Counted from the first letter of the stretch, positions 34,610-43,843 are shown. The stretch: 64,000 bases of DNA from Streptomyces cynarae (GCF_025642135.1 NZ_CP106793.1:4654001-4718000), one strand, 5' to 3'. The notes: generated by a model not told the origin, from the letters alone. Made by a program: numbers and translations.

Positions 34610-35878
34610 ATGAGCACCAGCCTGGAGCGCCGCTACACGGACCGCCTGGAGCGCCGCTACACGGACCGCCTGGAGCAGTTCACGGACCGCCACCCCCTCG
34701 CTGTGGATGTCGTGGTGGTCCTGGCGCTGATGGGCTGCGCCAGCCTCGGCAGCCATCTCACCCTGCCCGGCGCCGACCCGCCCGACCAGGACAAGACCGC
34801 CACCCTCCTCATGGGCGTGTCCTGTCTCGCCCTGCTGAAGCACCGCAGCCACCCGCGTACGGCCGTCACCGTGACCGCCGTCTGCACGGTGATCGCGGTC
34901 GCACTGGGCTACCTGCTCACCCCCCTGCTGCTGGCGCCGATCATGGCGGCGCTCTACTGGCTGGCCACGCAGACCGACCGGAAGACCACCCGCGTCTACG
35001 GCGTCACCACCATGGCGGCGCTGATGGTCGCGGCCGTGTTCTCCGACTCCATGGACCACCTCTCGCTGCTGCTCAGGACGATCGGCCCGTTCTTCTGGCT
35101 GCTGCTGCCGCTGGCCGCCGGCAACATGACCCGGCTGCGGCGCGCCTACCTGAAGGCGGTACAGGCCCGCGCCGAACACGCCGAGCGCACCCGTGAGGAG
35201 GAGGCACGGCTGCGCGTCACCGAGGAGCGCATGCGCATCGCCCGCGAACTGCACGACGTCGTCGCCCACCACCTGGCCCTGGCCAACGCCCAGGCCGGCA
35301 CCGCCGCGCACCTCGTGCTCACCAGTCCGCAGCAGACGAAGGCGATCCTCACCGACCTGACCGGCACCACGTCCTCCGCACTGCGCGAGTTGAAGGCCAC
35401 GCTGGGAGTGCTGCGCCAGACCGACGACTCGGCCTCCGCACCGCTGGAGCCGTCCCCCGGCCTCGCCCGCCTGCCGGAACTGGTCTCGTCGTGCGCGTCC
35501 GCAGGACTCACCGTCACGGTCACCACGACGGGGGAGCCGCAACCGCTCTCCCCGGGAGTGGACCTGACCGCGTTCCGGATCGTGCAGGAGGCGCTCACCA
35601 ATGTCACCAAGCACGCCGCCGCCGAGGCCGCCCACGTACGGCTCGCCTACTCCGGCTCCCGTCTGCTGATCACGGTCAGCAACGACGGCCCGGCCGCCAC
35701 CCCCGTCCCCGAGGGGGCCCTGAGCCGGGGCTTCGGCGTCATGGGCATGCGCGAACGCGCCCACTCCATCGGCGGCGAACTGTGTGCGGGCCCCCGCCCG
35801 GAGGGCGGCTTCGAGGTCACGACCGCGCTGCCGCTCCAGCCGTCCTCCGCCGTCGCCGAACAAAGCGAGACGTCATGA
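34610..35878 (+). CDS. Sensor histidine kinase, NarL/DesK type (HisKA_3)
   Basis: A 422-residue kinase. The N-terminal membrane part has about four to six helices (residues 30-170). A coiled segment then leads to the HisKA_3 phosphoacceptor RIARELHDVVAHH with His215, and the HATPase domain has TAFRIVQEALTNVTKH and GFGVMGMRERA. The start at 34610 has GGAG at eight bases. The cytosolic N-terminus contains an exact tandem repeat LERRYTDR. The stop overlaps the response regulator start (ATGA). Confidence 0.93.
   Translation: MSTSLERRYTDRLERRYTDRLEQFTDRHPLAVDVVVVLALMGCASLGSHLTLPGADPPDQDKTATLLMGVSCLALLKHRSHPRTAVTVTAVCTVIAVALGYLLTPLLLAPIMAALYWLATQTDRKTTRVYGVTTMAALMVAAVFSDSMDHLSLLLRTIGPFFWLLLPLAAGNMTRLRRAYLKAVQARAEHAERTREEEARLRVTEERMRIARELHDVVAHHLALANAQAGTAAHLVLTSPQQTKAILTDLTGTTSSALRELKATLGVLRQTDDSASAPLEPSPGLARLPELVSSCASAGLTVTVTTTGEPQPLSPGVDLTAFRIVQEALTNVTKHAAAEAAHVRLAYSGSRLLITVSNDGPAATPVPEGALSRGFGVMGMRERAHSIGGELCAGPRPEGGFEVTTALPLQPSSAVAEQSETS
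34620..34669 (+). repeat. 24-bp tandem repeat in the kinase 5' end
   Basis: The 24-base unit encoding LERRYTDR occurs twice in succession, followed by a diverged third part (LEQFTDR). It looks like a recent in-frame duplication. Confidence 0.85.
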
Positions 35879-36555
35879 GCATCCGGGTACTGCTGGCCGA
35901 CGACCAGGCCCTGCTGCGGGCCACCTTCCGGATCCTGATCGACTCCTGCGACGACATGGAGGTGGTCGGCGAAGCCTCCGACGGCGCCGAGGCGGTCGAT
36001 CTGACCCGCGCCCACCACCCCGACATCGTCCTCATGGACATCCGCATGCCGGGCACGGACGGCCTCGCCGCCACGTCCGCCATCTGCGCCGACCCCGCCC
36101 TGTCCACCACCCGCGTCCTCATCCTCACCACCTTCGAGACCGAGGACTACGTCGCCCAGGCCCTGCGGGCCGGTGCCAGCGGCTTCCTCGGCAAGGACGT
36201 CACCGCCGACACTCTTCTGGCCGGCCTGCGCACCGTGGCCTCCGGGGAGGCCCTCCTGTCACCCGGCGCCACCCGCACCCTCATCACCCGCTTCCTCACC
36301 ACCCCCGCTCCCGGCACCCACCTCGCACCCCCGGAACGCCTGGCAGACCTAACGGTCCGCGAACGCGAGGTCATGGCCCTGGCCGCGGAAGGGAAGTCCA
36401 ACACCGAGATCGCCGAGGACCTCGTGCTCAGCCCGCTGACCGTGCGCACCCACATTCACCGCGCCATGACGAAACTCGGTGCCCGCGACCGTGCCCAACT
36501 CGTGGTCATCGCCTACCAGTCGGGCCTCGTACAGGCCGGCCCGCCCGTGCCCTGA
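35875..36555 (+). CDS. NarL-family response regulator
   Basis: A 226-residue regulator. The receiver domain has DD at residues 9-10, the phosphorylation site Asp55 in VLMDIRMPG, and Lys in FLGKDV. The C-terminal LuxR helix-turn-helix has LTVREREVMALAAEGKSNTE and LSPLTVRTHIHRAMTKLG. It starts in the ATGA overlap with the kinase gene and is certainly its partner. The regulon is unknown; the upstream MMPL transporter gene is a candidate target. Confidence 0.95.
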   Translation: MSIRVLLADDQALLRATFRILIDSCDDMEVVGEASDGAEAVDLTRAHHPDIVLMDIRMPGTDGLAATSAICADPALSTTRVLILTTFETEDYVAQALRAGASGFLGKDVTADTLLAGLRTVASGEALLSPGATRTLITRFLTTPAPGTHLAPPERLADLTVREREVMALAAEGKSNTEIAEDLVLSPLTVRTHIHRAMTKLGARDRAQLVVIAYQSGLVQAGPPVP

Positions 36556-36634
36556 CACGGCGGGAAGGTCCCGCACACCGGAAGGCCCCGGCTCCGCGGA
36601 GAAGAAGCACAAGCACGACGAGAACCGAACTCAC

Positions 36635-36660
36635 ACTCTCGCGCCTCGAGGGGCGAGAGT
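36635..36660. promoter_or_regulatory. Inverted repeat upstream of the MOSC gene
   Basis: ACTCTCGC (36635-36642) pairs with GCGAGAGT (36653-36660), and the loop holds a second palindrome, CCTCGAGG. It ends 44 bases before the MOSC start and could be an operator or a leader hairpin. Confidence 0.45.
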
Positions 36661-36704
36661 TAGGCTCGTGCTGATCATTTTTACTCAGGAGGGGGTTCCG
36701 AGGT

Positions 36705-37247
36705 ATGAGCGGAAGAGTGACGGCGGTCAGCAGTAACGGCGAGTATTCGTTCACCAAGCCGAATCGGGACAGCATCAGACTGCTCGCAGGGCTCGGTGTG
36801 GAGGGGGACGTGCACGCCGGTGTGACGGTCAAGCACCGCTCGCGCGTCGCGCAGGATCCCACGCAGCCGAATCTGCGCCAGGTCCACCTCATGCACGAGG
36901 AGCTCTTCGCCGAGGTCGTTGAAGAAGGCTTCGAGGTGGGGCCGGGCGAACTCGGCGAGAACATCACCACGCGCGGCATCGACCTGCTCGGGCTGCCGGT
37001 CGGCACGTTGCTGCGCATCGGTGACTCCGCGGTCCTGGAAGTCACCGGCCTGCGCAATCCCTGTCTGCAGATCGACAACTTCCAGGGCGGGCTGCTGAAG
37101 CAGGTCGTCGGCCGCGACGAGGCGGGGAACATCGTGCGCAAGGCCGGAATCATGAGCATCGTGAGGGAGGGTGGCGTGGTGCGCCCCGGTGACCCGATCG
37201 AAGCGGAAATTCCCAGCGGTCCGCACCGGCCCCTGGACCGGGTCTGA
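36705..37247 (+). CDS. MOSC-domain protein
   Basis: A 180-residue protein. The MOSC (molybdenum cofactor sulfurase C-terminal) fold spans almost the whole length: GLGVEGDVHAG near residue 30, RQVHLMHEELF, GPGELGENITTRGIDLLGLP, and the conserved Cys in VTGLRNPCLQID. Stand-alone MOSC proteins such as YiiM reduce N-hydroxylated compounds or carry sulfur using molybdenum cofactor. The start has AGGAGGGGG upstream at a slightly long spacing. No Moco genes lie nearby. Confidence 0.88.
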   Translation: MSGRVTAVSSNGEYSFTKPNRDSIRLLAGLGVEGDVHAGVTVKHRSRVAQDPTQPNLRQVHLMHEELFAEVVEEGFEVGPGELGENITTRGIDLLGLPVGTLLRIGDSAVLEVTGLRNPCLQIDNFQGGLLKQVVGRDEAGNIVRKAGIMSIVREGGVVRPGDPIEAEIPSGPHRPLDRV

Positions 37248-37551
37248 CCGGCCTGCCGGGCGAGCCGGACATCCGGCGCGAGGGGCGCGGCTTCCGGGCT
37301 CAAGACCACGTCCCACCGTGGCCTGGTCCCGTGCGCTCCGGTTTCCGGAGGTACTTCTCCGCGACTTGCCGGACCGTGTCGTTCGCGGGAACGACTGTCC
37401 TTCGAACTCAGCCGTGGCCGGCCCGCATCGCTCCGATAGGATGTTCGAAACTTACGACGAATATCAACCGTCCGTCCGTCGTCGGAAGATCATCCTATCC
37501 GGCAATACTAAATAATCTTATTCGACCAACATCTAACAAACGGCTAACTGA
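37248..37551. other. Intergenic region with an AT-rich patch
   Basis: No credible gene lies here. From about 37430 to 37575 the sequence is markedly AT-rich for this window (for example ACTAAATAATCTTATTC), unlike the GC-rich flanks. It should hold the promoter of the PAP2 gene and could mark imported DNA. Confidence 0.6.
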
Positions 37552-38958
37552 TTGAGACCTATAAAATCGCGGCTGCTTTCGCGAATAGACGGCAGAACTG
37601 CCTTCTCCGTGTGGCGTCAACCACGGGCGATGCTATGGGCCGCAGCGGGTGTGGCGGCCCTCGGACTGCTCATCACGCTGGAGATCGTCGCCCGTCGCTA
37701 CGGCCTGCCGGGGCCGATGGCCAGCCAGGTGCGAGAGCTGATATACCCGCCCAAATCAGGCTTCTTGTTGTACGCCAGTCTGGCGTTGACGATGGTGGTG
37801 CTCACCCGGCGCGAACGGTTCATCGCGGCCGGTGCCGCGATCGGCATCGACGCCGCCTTCTTGCTGGTGCGGTGGGCGGTCGGTGCCAGGATGACCGGCG
37901 GACACCCCTTCGGCAACGGCGCCTTGTGGGTCATGTCGGGCTGTGCGGTCATCGCTGTCACGCGCCGTACCGGCCGGGAACGTGTCCTGATGCTGAAGGG
38001 CGTCGGGCTGGGCCTGCTGCTGGTGGCAGGCCGCAAGACCGGCGATACCTGGCTGCTGATCACGTCGAAGTCCCGCCCGGCGGTGTACGACCAGTACGTG
38101 GCCACCGCCGATCACGCGTTGGGTAATCCGTCCTGGCTGGTAGGTCGGATGGTCACGGCCACCGGCTCCATCGGCGCCCATGTTCTCAATTACGTCTACG
38201 CTCAGCTCGCGGTCGCCGCGGTCGTCGTCGCGCTGTACCAGCTGCGCCATGTGGCGGTCGAGCGCCGCTTCCCGAGCCATCACCTGGTGCGCACTTTTCT
38301 GGTGATCGGGCTCCTCGGGCCCGCCATCTACATGATCTTCCCGGTCGTCGGACCGCTCTACGCCTACGGCGCGGGCAACGAGCACTGGGCGTGGGCCGAC
38401 CTGTGGCCGGCGACGCCGCCCACCGTGCACTGGGCGGTGGCCGATGTGTGGCCGAACACGCCGCCGCCGATCAGCACCCCGCACCAGATGCCGTTCGACC
38501 AGATCACGCCACGCAACTGCATGCCCAGCCTGCACACGGCGTGGGCCACCGCGATCTTCGTTCACTCCCGGAAGGGCCCACGAATTCTGCGCTTCGCGGG
38601 CACGTTCTGGCTGATCGCCACGCTCGGCGCGACGCTCGGGTTCGGCTTCCACTACGGTGCGGATCTTGTTGCGGGCGTGGTGTTCGCGCTCACGATCGAG
38701 GCGGCTCTGCGCTCGGTCGACCACGGCTGGGACCGATCAGGGATCCAGTTGGTCGCTCACGGTGCAGCGGTCTTCGCCGCACTCCTGCTGTCGTACCGCT
38801 ATCTGCCGGTGGAGATGGCCGAACATCCATGGGTGTTCGGACCCCTTCTCATTCTGGCGATGACCTCAGTGGTCTACGGCTACGTACGGACCACCACCCT
38901 GTGGAAACCGAAGGCCGTACCACCGCGGCAACCGGAACCGCAGCCTGAAGCGGTCTGA
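37552..38958 (+). CDS. PAP2-superfamily membrane phosphatase/transferase-like protein
   Basis: A membrane protein of up to 468 residues with about ten helices. The PAP2 motifs are CMPSLHTAWATA and GFGFHYGADLVAGVVFA near residues 320-380, typical of the subgroup related to inositol-phosphorylceramide synthase and Aur1-like enzymes acting on lipid phosphates in the membrane. The start is uncertain: TTG at 37552 gives the longest protein, while GTG at 37609 or ATG nearby would begin before the first helix; no good ribosome-binding site precedes either. The substrate is unknown. Confidence 0.82.
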   Translation: MRPIKSRLLSRIDGRTAFSVWRQPRAMLWAAAGVAALGLLITLEIVARRYGLPGPMASQVRELIYPPKSGFLLYASLALTMVVLTRRERFIAAGAAIGIDAAFLLVRWAVGARMTGGHPFGNGALWVMSGCAVIAVTRRTGRERVLMLKGVGLGLLLVAGRKTGDTWLLITSKSRPAVYDQYVATADHALGNPSWLVGRMVTATGSIGAHVLNYVYAQLAVAAVVVALYQLRHVAVERRFPSHHLVRTFLVIGLLGPAIYMIFPVVGPLYAYGAGNEHWAWADLWPATPPTVHWAVADVWPNTPPPISTPHQMPFDQITPRNCMPSLHTAWATAIFVHSRKGPRILRFAGTFWLIATLGATLGFGFHYGADLVAGVVFALTIEAALRSVDHGWDRSGIQLVAHGAAVFAALLLSYRYLPVEMAEHPWVFGPLLILAMTSVVYGYVRTTTLWKPKAVPPRQPEPQPEAV

Positions 38959-39149
38959 GTCATGGCGCCTCAGGCCGTGGGCCGAGCGCTCCCCGAGCGG
39001 GACCGGCTGCCGGTGCGGGGGCGGACACACCGAATGCGACGCCTGCCGCACGGGACGGCGACGCGCGAGACGGAGTGATCGCGCGGGCAAGGTATCTTCC
39101 TCCCGCGGCACGTCGAGCTTCTCTCCGTGCCGCGTCAGGGAGGGAAGAA

Positions 39150-40370
39150 ATGCGCGTATCACTGCTCCGGCGCCTGGCCACGCTGGCCACGACGCTGGGG
39201 CTCACCTCGCTCGGGCTGCTCGGTGCGGCCACGACGCCCGCACAGGCCGCGATCAGCGACTGCCCGGCGGGCTACTTCTGCGCCTGGAAGACCGACAACG
39301 GCACGGGCGCCATGTTCAAGACGAACACGAACAAGGCGACGCTGGGGACGTGGGACAACACGTTCCAGTCCGTGGTGAACCGAACGTCCAAGTACGCCTG
39401 CCTGCACGACGATCCGAACTACAGCAGGACCGGCGGCGTCACCTCGTGGGCCCCCGACCCCGCGGGGACCGAGTGGGGAGGCTCGCAACGTACCGTCAGC
39501 TCGGTGAGTTTCGTCGCCACCGAGCGGGAGTGCTGGTTCCCGGCCTACCCGGAGTGGTATTCGTCGACCACGCCCCAGGCGGCGGGCTTCGGTGATCTGA
39601 ACGCCGACCGCAAGGCCGACGTCCTCGTCCGGGACAAGGCGGGCCGACTGTGGTTCCTGCGCGGCGACGGCACCGGGCAGCTGGTCGGCAGCGGCGGCTG
39701 GAACGCCATGAACGCCCTCGTCCGGCACGGCGACTTCAGCGGTGACGGCCGAGAGGACGTGATCGCCCGCGAGGCGTCCACCGGGAAGCTGTGGCTGTAC
39801 CCGGGTGCCGGCACCGGCAGCCTCGGTGCGCGCAAGCTCATGGGCAACGGCGGCTGGAACGCCATGAGCCGGATCGTGGCGTACGGCGACCTCTCCGGCG
39901 ACGGCCGCTCCGACGTGCTGGCCGTCGAGAAGGCCACGGGCAAGCTGTGGCTGTACCCCGGCACCGGCAGCGGCACCCTCGGTGCGCGCAGGCTCATCGG
40001 CAACGGCGGCTGGAACGCCATGAACGCCCTGGTCGGGGCGGGTGACATGAACGGTGACGGCCGTGCGGACCTGATCGTCCGCGAGGCGTCCACCGGGAAA
40101 CTGTGGCTGTACCCGGGCAGGGCCGGGGCCCTCGGGTCCCGTGTGCTGATCGGCAGCGGCGGCTGGAACGTCATGGACACGTTCCTGGGCCTGGGCGATG
40201 TCGGCAGCGACGGCCGCGCCGACCTCGTCACCATCACCAAGAGCAGCTATGTCGGCGAGAGCTGCCGAGGGGTCGGCTGCCAGCTCGTGTACCAGGGCCG
40301 CGGCAACGGCACGCTGGGATCGCGCGTGGAGACGGCGAACGACTGGTTCGGCCTGAACGGCTTCTTCTGA
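39150..40370 (+). CDS. Secreted protein: peptidase-inhibitor I36-like domain plus FG-GAP/VCBS repeats
   Basis: A 406-residue secreted protein. The signal peptide (MRVSLLRRLATLATTLGL...) is cleaved near AQAAIS. Residues about 36-130 form an I36 (SMI-like) inhibitor domain: DCPAGYFCAWKTDNGTG and Cys in KYACLHDD and ERECWF. Four FG-GAP-type repeats then follow with GDFSGDGREDVIA, GDLSGDGRSDVLA and GDMNGDGRADLIV, calcium-binding DxxxDGxxD loops, and the recurring GGWNAM. The start has GGGAGGGAAG. Extracellular protease inhibition or ligand binding is inferred. Confidence 0.87.
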   Translation: MRVSLLRRLATLATTLGLTSLGLLGAATTPAQAAISDCPAGYFCAWKTDNGTGAMFKTNTNKATLGTWDNTFQSVVNRTSKYACLHDDPNYSRTGGVTSWAPDPAGTEWGGSQRTVSSVSFVATERECWFPAYPEWYSSTTPQAAGFGDLNADRKADVLVRDKAGRLWFLRGDGTGQLVGSGGWNAMNALVRHGDFSGDGREDVIAREASTGKLWLYPGAGTGSLGARKLMGNGGWNAMSRIVAYGDLSGDGRSDVLAVEKATGKLWLYPGTGSGTLGARRLIGNGGWNAMNALVGAGDMNGDGRADLIVREASTGKLWLYPGRAGALGSRVLIGSGGWNVMDTFLGLGDVGSDGRADLVTITKSSYVGESCRGVGCQLVYQGRGNGTLGSRVETANDWFGLNGFF

Positions 40371-40378
40371 CCGAGGGG

Positions 40379-40408
40379 AAGGGTCTCCGCTCCCGGGCGG
40401 AAGCCCTT
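40379..40408. terminator. Hairpin after the I36/FG-GAP gene
   Basis: AAGGG (40379-40383) and CCGC (40387-40390) pair with GCGG (40397-40400) and CCCTT (40404-40408), an interrupted stem ten bases after the stop codon. The remaining bases to 40652 show no credible gene. Confidence 0.5.
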
Positions 40409-40652
40409 TCGCCTGCGTGGGACCGGGCAGCGCCGGTCCGACCTCGGCTGCACGCGCCTGCGACGAGCTGATCAGCCGCAACCCGTGCCGGATCACGGGA
40501 GCGGGCAAGGAGCCCGCCGCTGAGCGAAGGATCGCCACCGTCGCTCGGGTCGACGCCCTTGCCGATGCCGTCCGGCCCCGCCGGCGCCTCATGGTCCACC
40601 TCGACGCCTACGGTCCCATGCGGCCCGAGGAGCCGGTCGGACTCCGGCGCCG

Positions 40653-41630
40653 TCACGTCGACCCTGCCCGCGCACCGTACAGTTCCGCCAGTTCGCCGGC
40701 GACGGCGGTGAGTTCGGCGCGGGCCTCGGGCGGGTCGAGGACCTCGACGCAGGCGCCGAGGGAGAGCAGGCCGCGTACGTCGGGCAGCTCACGGAAGGCC
40801 AGCTCGGCGCGGGACCAGTCGTCGTCCACGGGTTCCGGCGGGGCGACCAGGCTGGAGGAGAACAGGCGCTGGAAGATCTCCAGCTGCGCGCGGCGGACCC
40901 GGCAGTGGACGCGGATCCCGTCCGGCAGGCTCTCGAAGCGTTCGCGCAGCAGACTCCAGACGGTCCCGAGGTCCTGGCCGGGGCGGTGACGGACGGGCTC
41001 GTCGGTGACCGCGGCGGCCACCACCCGGTCGGCGCGGAACAGGCGCGGCTCGCCGTCCCGGTCGGCGACCAGGTACCAGATGCCGGCCTTGCTGACCAGT
41101 CCGTACGGGTCGACGACGTAGGTGCGCGGTCGGCGGGCGTCGCCGCTGCGATAGGTCAGACGCAGCCGCCGGTCGGTGAACACGGCGTGCTGCAGTTGGG
41201 CGAGGTCCGTGTCGGAGGCCGTCCCGGAGCTCTGCATCCAGCGGACGGGGTCGACGAGGATGCGCCGCCTGGTGCGCTCGGCGTCGCCGCGGTGCGGGGC
41301 GGGCAGTGCGGCCATCACCTTGCGCAGCGCGGAGCGGATCGCCTCGCCCAGTCCGAGCGCGTCGTGGGTGCCCTCTGCGGCCAGGACGAACAGTGCCCGC
41401 GCCTCGTCGTTGGTCAGCCCCGTGACGTCGGTGCGGTAGCCGGGCAGCAGCCGGACACCGCCGCTGCGCCCACGTTCCGTCCACACCGGTACGCCGGCGC
41501 CGGACAGCGCCTCGACATCGCGGTAGATGGTGCGGACGGAGACCTCCAGTCGCTCGGCGAGTTCGACGTGGGAGACGCGCTCGTGGGTCTGCAGCAGCAA
41601 CAGGATGGACAGGAGTCGGTCGGCTTTCAC
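40653..41630 (-). CDS. YafY-type WYL-domain transcriptional regulator
   Basis: A 325-residue regulator. The N-terminal DeoR-like helix-turn-helix is RLLSILLLLQTHERVSHVEL and EVSVRTIYRDVEALSGAGVP. The WYL domain (residues about 140-220: RLRLTYRSGDARRPRTYVVD then GLVSKAGIWYLVADRDGEPR) binds ligands or nucleic acid, and a WCX-like C-terminus follows. The start is GTG at 41628-41630. It is divergent from the carboxylesterase gene with an inverted repeat between them. Confidence 0.92.
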   Translation of the reverse strand: MKADRLLSILLLLQTHERVSHVELAERLEVSVRTIYRDVEALSGAGVPVWTERGRSGGVRLLPGYRTDVTGLTNDEARALFVLAAEGTHDALGLGEAIRSALRKVMAALPAPHRGDAERTRRRILVDPVRWMQSSGTASDTDLAQLQHAVFTDRRLRLTYRSGDARRPRTYVVDPYGLVSKAGIWYLVADRDGEPRLFRADRVVAAAVTDEPVRHRPGQDLGTVWSLLRERFESLPDGIRVHCRVRRAQLEIFQRLFSSSLVAPPEPVDDDWSRAELAFRELPDVRGLLSLGACVEVLDPPEARAELTAVAGELAELYGARAGST

Positions 41631-41668
41631 GCGAGTGAGCGTAAATCCTGACGCCCGATGTCACGTAT

Positions 41669-41688
41669 GGCTGGAACGCTGTCCAGCC
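41669..41688. promoter_or_regulatory. Inverted repeat between WYL regulator and esterase
   Basis: GGCTGG (41669-41674) and CCAGCC (41683-41688) flank eight bases, in the only intergenic space of this divergent pair. It is a plausible binding site for the WYL regulator. Confidence 0.45.
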
Positions 41689-41726
41689 GGAAGACACCGC
41701 AACACGGGAAGAACTGGCTCACACCC

Positions 41727-43289
41727 ATGACACATGTACTCCTGGCCGACACCACCGCGGGAACCGTTCGGGGGTGCGCCCTCCCGGACGGCAGCACGCT
41801 CTTCGCCGGTATCCCCTTCGCGGCTCCCCCGGTGGGCGATCTGCGGTTCCGCCCGCCGCAGCCGCCCGAGCCGTGGCGGGGCGTCCGCCGGGCCGACCGC
41901 TTCGCCCCGGCCCCCGCCCAGGGGGCCTCGACCCTGATGCCGGAGGCGAGCCAGAAATCCTCCTTCCCCACTTTCCCCACGGCGGAGATCAAGGAGACCT
42001 CCGAGGACTGCCTGCACCTCAACGTGTGGACGCCCGGGACACCGAGCGACGGCGGTCCGCGTCCGGTGATCGTGTGGATCTACGGGGGAGGCTTCGAGGC
42101 CGGTTCGGCTGCGCCCCCGTACAGCGACGGCGCGGCCCTCGCCCGCCAGACCGGCGCCGTCGTCGTCACCGCGAACTACCGCCTGGGAGCCCTCGGCTTC
42201 CTTCACCTCGCGGACCTCGGCAACCAGTGGGCCGGATCCACCAACCAAGCGATGCAGGACCAGGTGGCCGCCCTGCGCTGGGTCGGAGACAACATCGGCG
42301 CCTTCGGCGGCGACCCCGGCAACGTCACCGTGGCAGGCCAGTCCGCCGGCGCGTTCTCCATCGGCGCCCTGCTGGCCGCCCCGGCAGCCGCCGGGCTGTT
42401 CCACAAGGCGATCCTGCAGAGCGGCAGCACATCCCGAATCATCGACAGGGGCACCGCGTCCGCCATGGCGGAGGACTTGATCACCGCACTCGGTCTCGAC
42501 GACGCCGAGGGCCTGCTCACCGTCCCCGTCGAGCGGATCCTGGACGCGCAGAGCACGGTCGTCACCGGCGACATCGGCCACCGCAATCTGCCCGGCGGCC
42601 GGACCTGGGGAGCCGTACTCGACGGCAGCGTACTGCCCCGCGACCCGCACCGGTGCGTCACCGAAGGCGCGGCCATCGATATTCCGCTGCTCCTCGGCAC
42701 GACCCGCGACGAAGTACGCCTCTTCCAGATGATCGGCGGCGACTCCTTCCGGCCCGCCGACGAGAAAGCCCTGTACGACGAGATGCGGCGCGCTGGGATC
42801 ACGGAGCCGGAGATGCTCCTCGACGCCTACCGTCAACGTGTCGCCGACCCCTACGACTTGTCCGCCCTGCGCAGCGTCTTCCTCAGCGACGCCGCCTACC
42901 GGATGCCGGCCGTCCGCCTGGCCGGGGCCCAGGTCGCCGCCGGAGGCCGCGCCTACCACTACCTCCTGCTCGACGAACCGTGCGGCCCGGCCATGGGCGC
43001 CTTCCACGGTGCCGACCTGCTCCACGTCTTCGACAAACTCTCCCTCGTCGGCGCCGACACCCCCGAACACCTCACCGCACGCGACACCCTCGTCAGCGCG
43101 TGGGCCGCCTTCGCCGCCACCGGTGACCCCGGCTGGCCGGTCTACGACCGGGACGCGGCAGGCAACTCACGAGCCGTCGCCGGCCTTTCGGCCTCGGTGA
43201 ATCGGATGGTCACCGAACCCCCGAACGACGCCGCCACCGCACTCTGGCCCACCTGGTCCACCCGGCCCGCCCGAGACGCACGGAAGTGA
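41727..43289 (+). CDS. Type-B carboxylesterase
   Basis: A 520-residue alpha/beta-hydrolase of the carboxylesterase/cholinesterase family, without a signal peptide. The oxyanion hole is IYGGGFEAG, the nucleophile elbow GQSAGAFS, the acidic residue lies in LLGTTRDEVRLF, and the His in GAFHGADLLHVF. EDCLHLNVWTP is the family signature 2. It hydrolyses carboxylic esters in the cytosol; the natural substrate is unknown. The start ATG 41727 is preferred for the family N-terminus, with an in-frame alternative at 41658. The adjacent divergent WYL regulator probably controls it. Confidence 0.92.
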   Translation: MTHVLLADTTAGTVRGCALPDGSTLFAGIPFAAPPVGDLRFRPPQPPEPWRGVRRADRFAPAPAQGASTLMPEASQKSSFPTFPTAEIKETSEDCLHLNVWTPGTPSDGGPRPVIVWIYGGGFEAGSAAPPYSDGAALARQTGAVVVTANYRLGALGFLHLADLGNQWAGSTNQAMQDQVAALRWVGDNIGAFGGDPGNVTVAGQSAGAFSIGALLAAPAAAGLFHKAILQSGSTSRIIDRGTASAMAEDLITALGLDDAEGLLTVPVERILDAQSTVVTGDIGHRNLPGGRTWGAVLDGSVLPRDPHRCVTEGAAIDIPLLLGTTRDEVRLFQMIGGDSFRPADEKALYDEMRRAGITEPEMLLDAYRQRVADPYDLSALRSVFLSDAAYRMPAVRLAGAQVAAGGRAYHYLLLDEPCGPAMGAFHGADLLHVFDKLSLVGADTPEHLTARDTLVSAWAAFAATGDPGWPVYDRDAAGNSRAVAGLSASVNRMVTEPPNDAATALWPTWSTRPARDARK

Positions 43290-43507
43290 TCTCCGCTCGT
43301 GCCGGACCCGCGCAGAGCCGACCCGCCTGAACACCGCCCGCACACACAGCGCGCACTACCGCCGCGCGAGGGCTGTGCGCCCGCTGGGCCGCCCAAAAGG
43401 CACTTGCGCGGATCAGATCAGACGCCGCTGCCAACGCCTCCGCGAAGTCACTCAGCCACGGCGGGGCCGCAGGCCGTGCGGCTGCGGCCCCACTCGGGGC
43501 GTCGGGG

Positions 43508-43843
43508 TCAGGACGGGTCGCCGTACTGGAGGCCGCGTCCGTTGGTGCCGACATACACGCGGCCGTAGACGTCGGGGTCGCCGGTGATGACACCGAGGCT
43601 GCCGATGCTGCCCCACTGGTGCGCGTCGTCGTTGACGCGCAGCCAGGTGGCGCCCTTGTCGGTGGAGCGGAAGACCCCGGTGACGTCCTTGACGGTACCG
43701 ATCAGGTACAGGGCCTGGTAGCCGGCGCCCGGCGCGGCCTTGCCGAAGCCGAGGGCGGAGGCGGACTGCACCGTACTGAGCGTGGTGAAGGTGCGGCCGC
43801 CGTCGGCGGAGTGCCTCGCGGTGAAGCCGCCCTGCGCGGCCTC
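43508..43843 (-). pseudogene. Truncated GH74 xyloglucanase, C-terminal remnant
   Basis: About 112 residues match the end of secreted GH74 endoxyloglucanases: SADGGRTFTTL, then LYLIGTVKDVTGVFRSTDKG, ATWLRVNDDAHQWGSIGSLG and VYVGTNGRGLQYGDPS with BNR-type Asp-box repeats, ending at a normal stop. Everything upstream (signal peptide and most of the double propeller) is missing. The truncated end abuts another truncated gene of the opposite strand at about 43845-43872. Confidence 0.7.
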
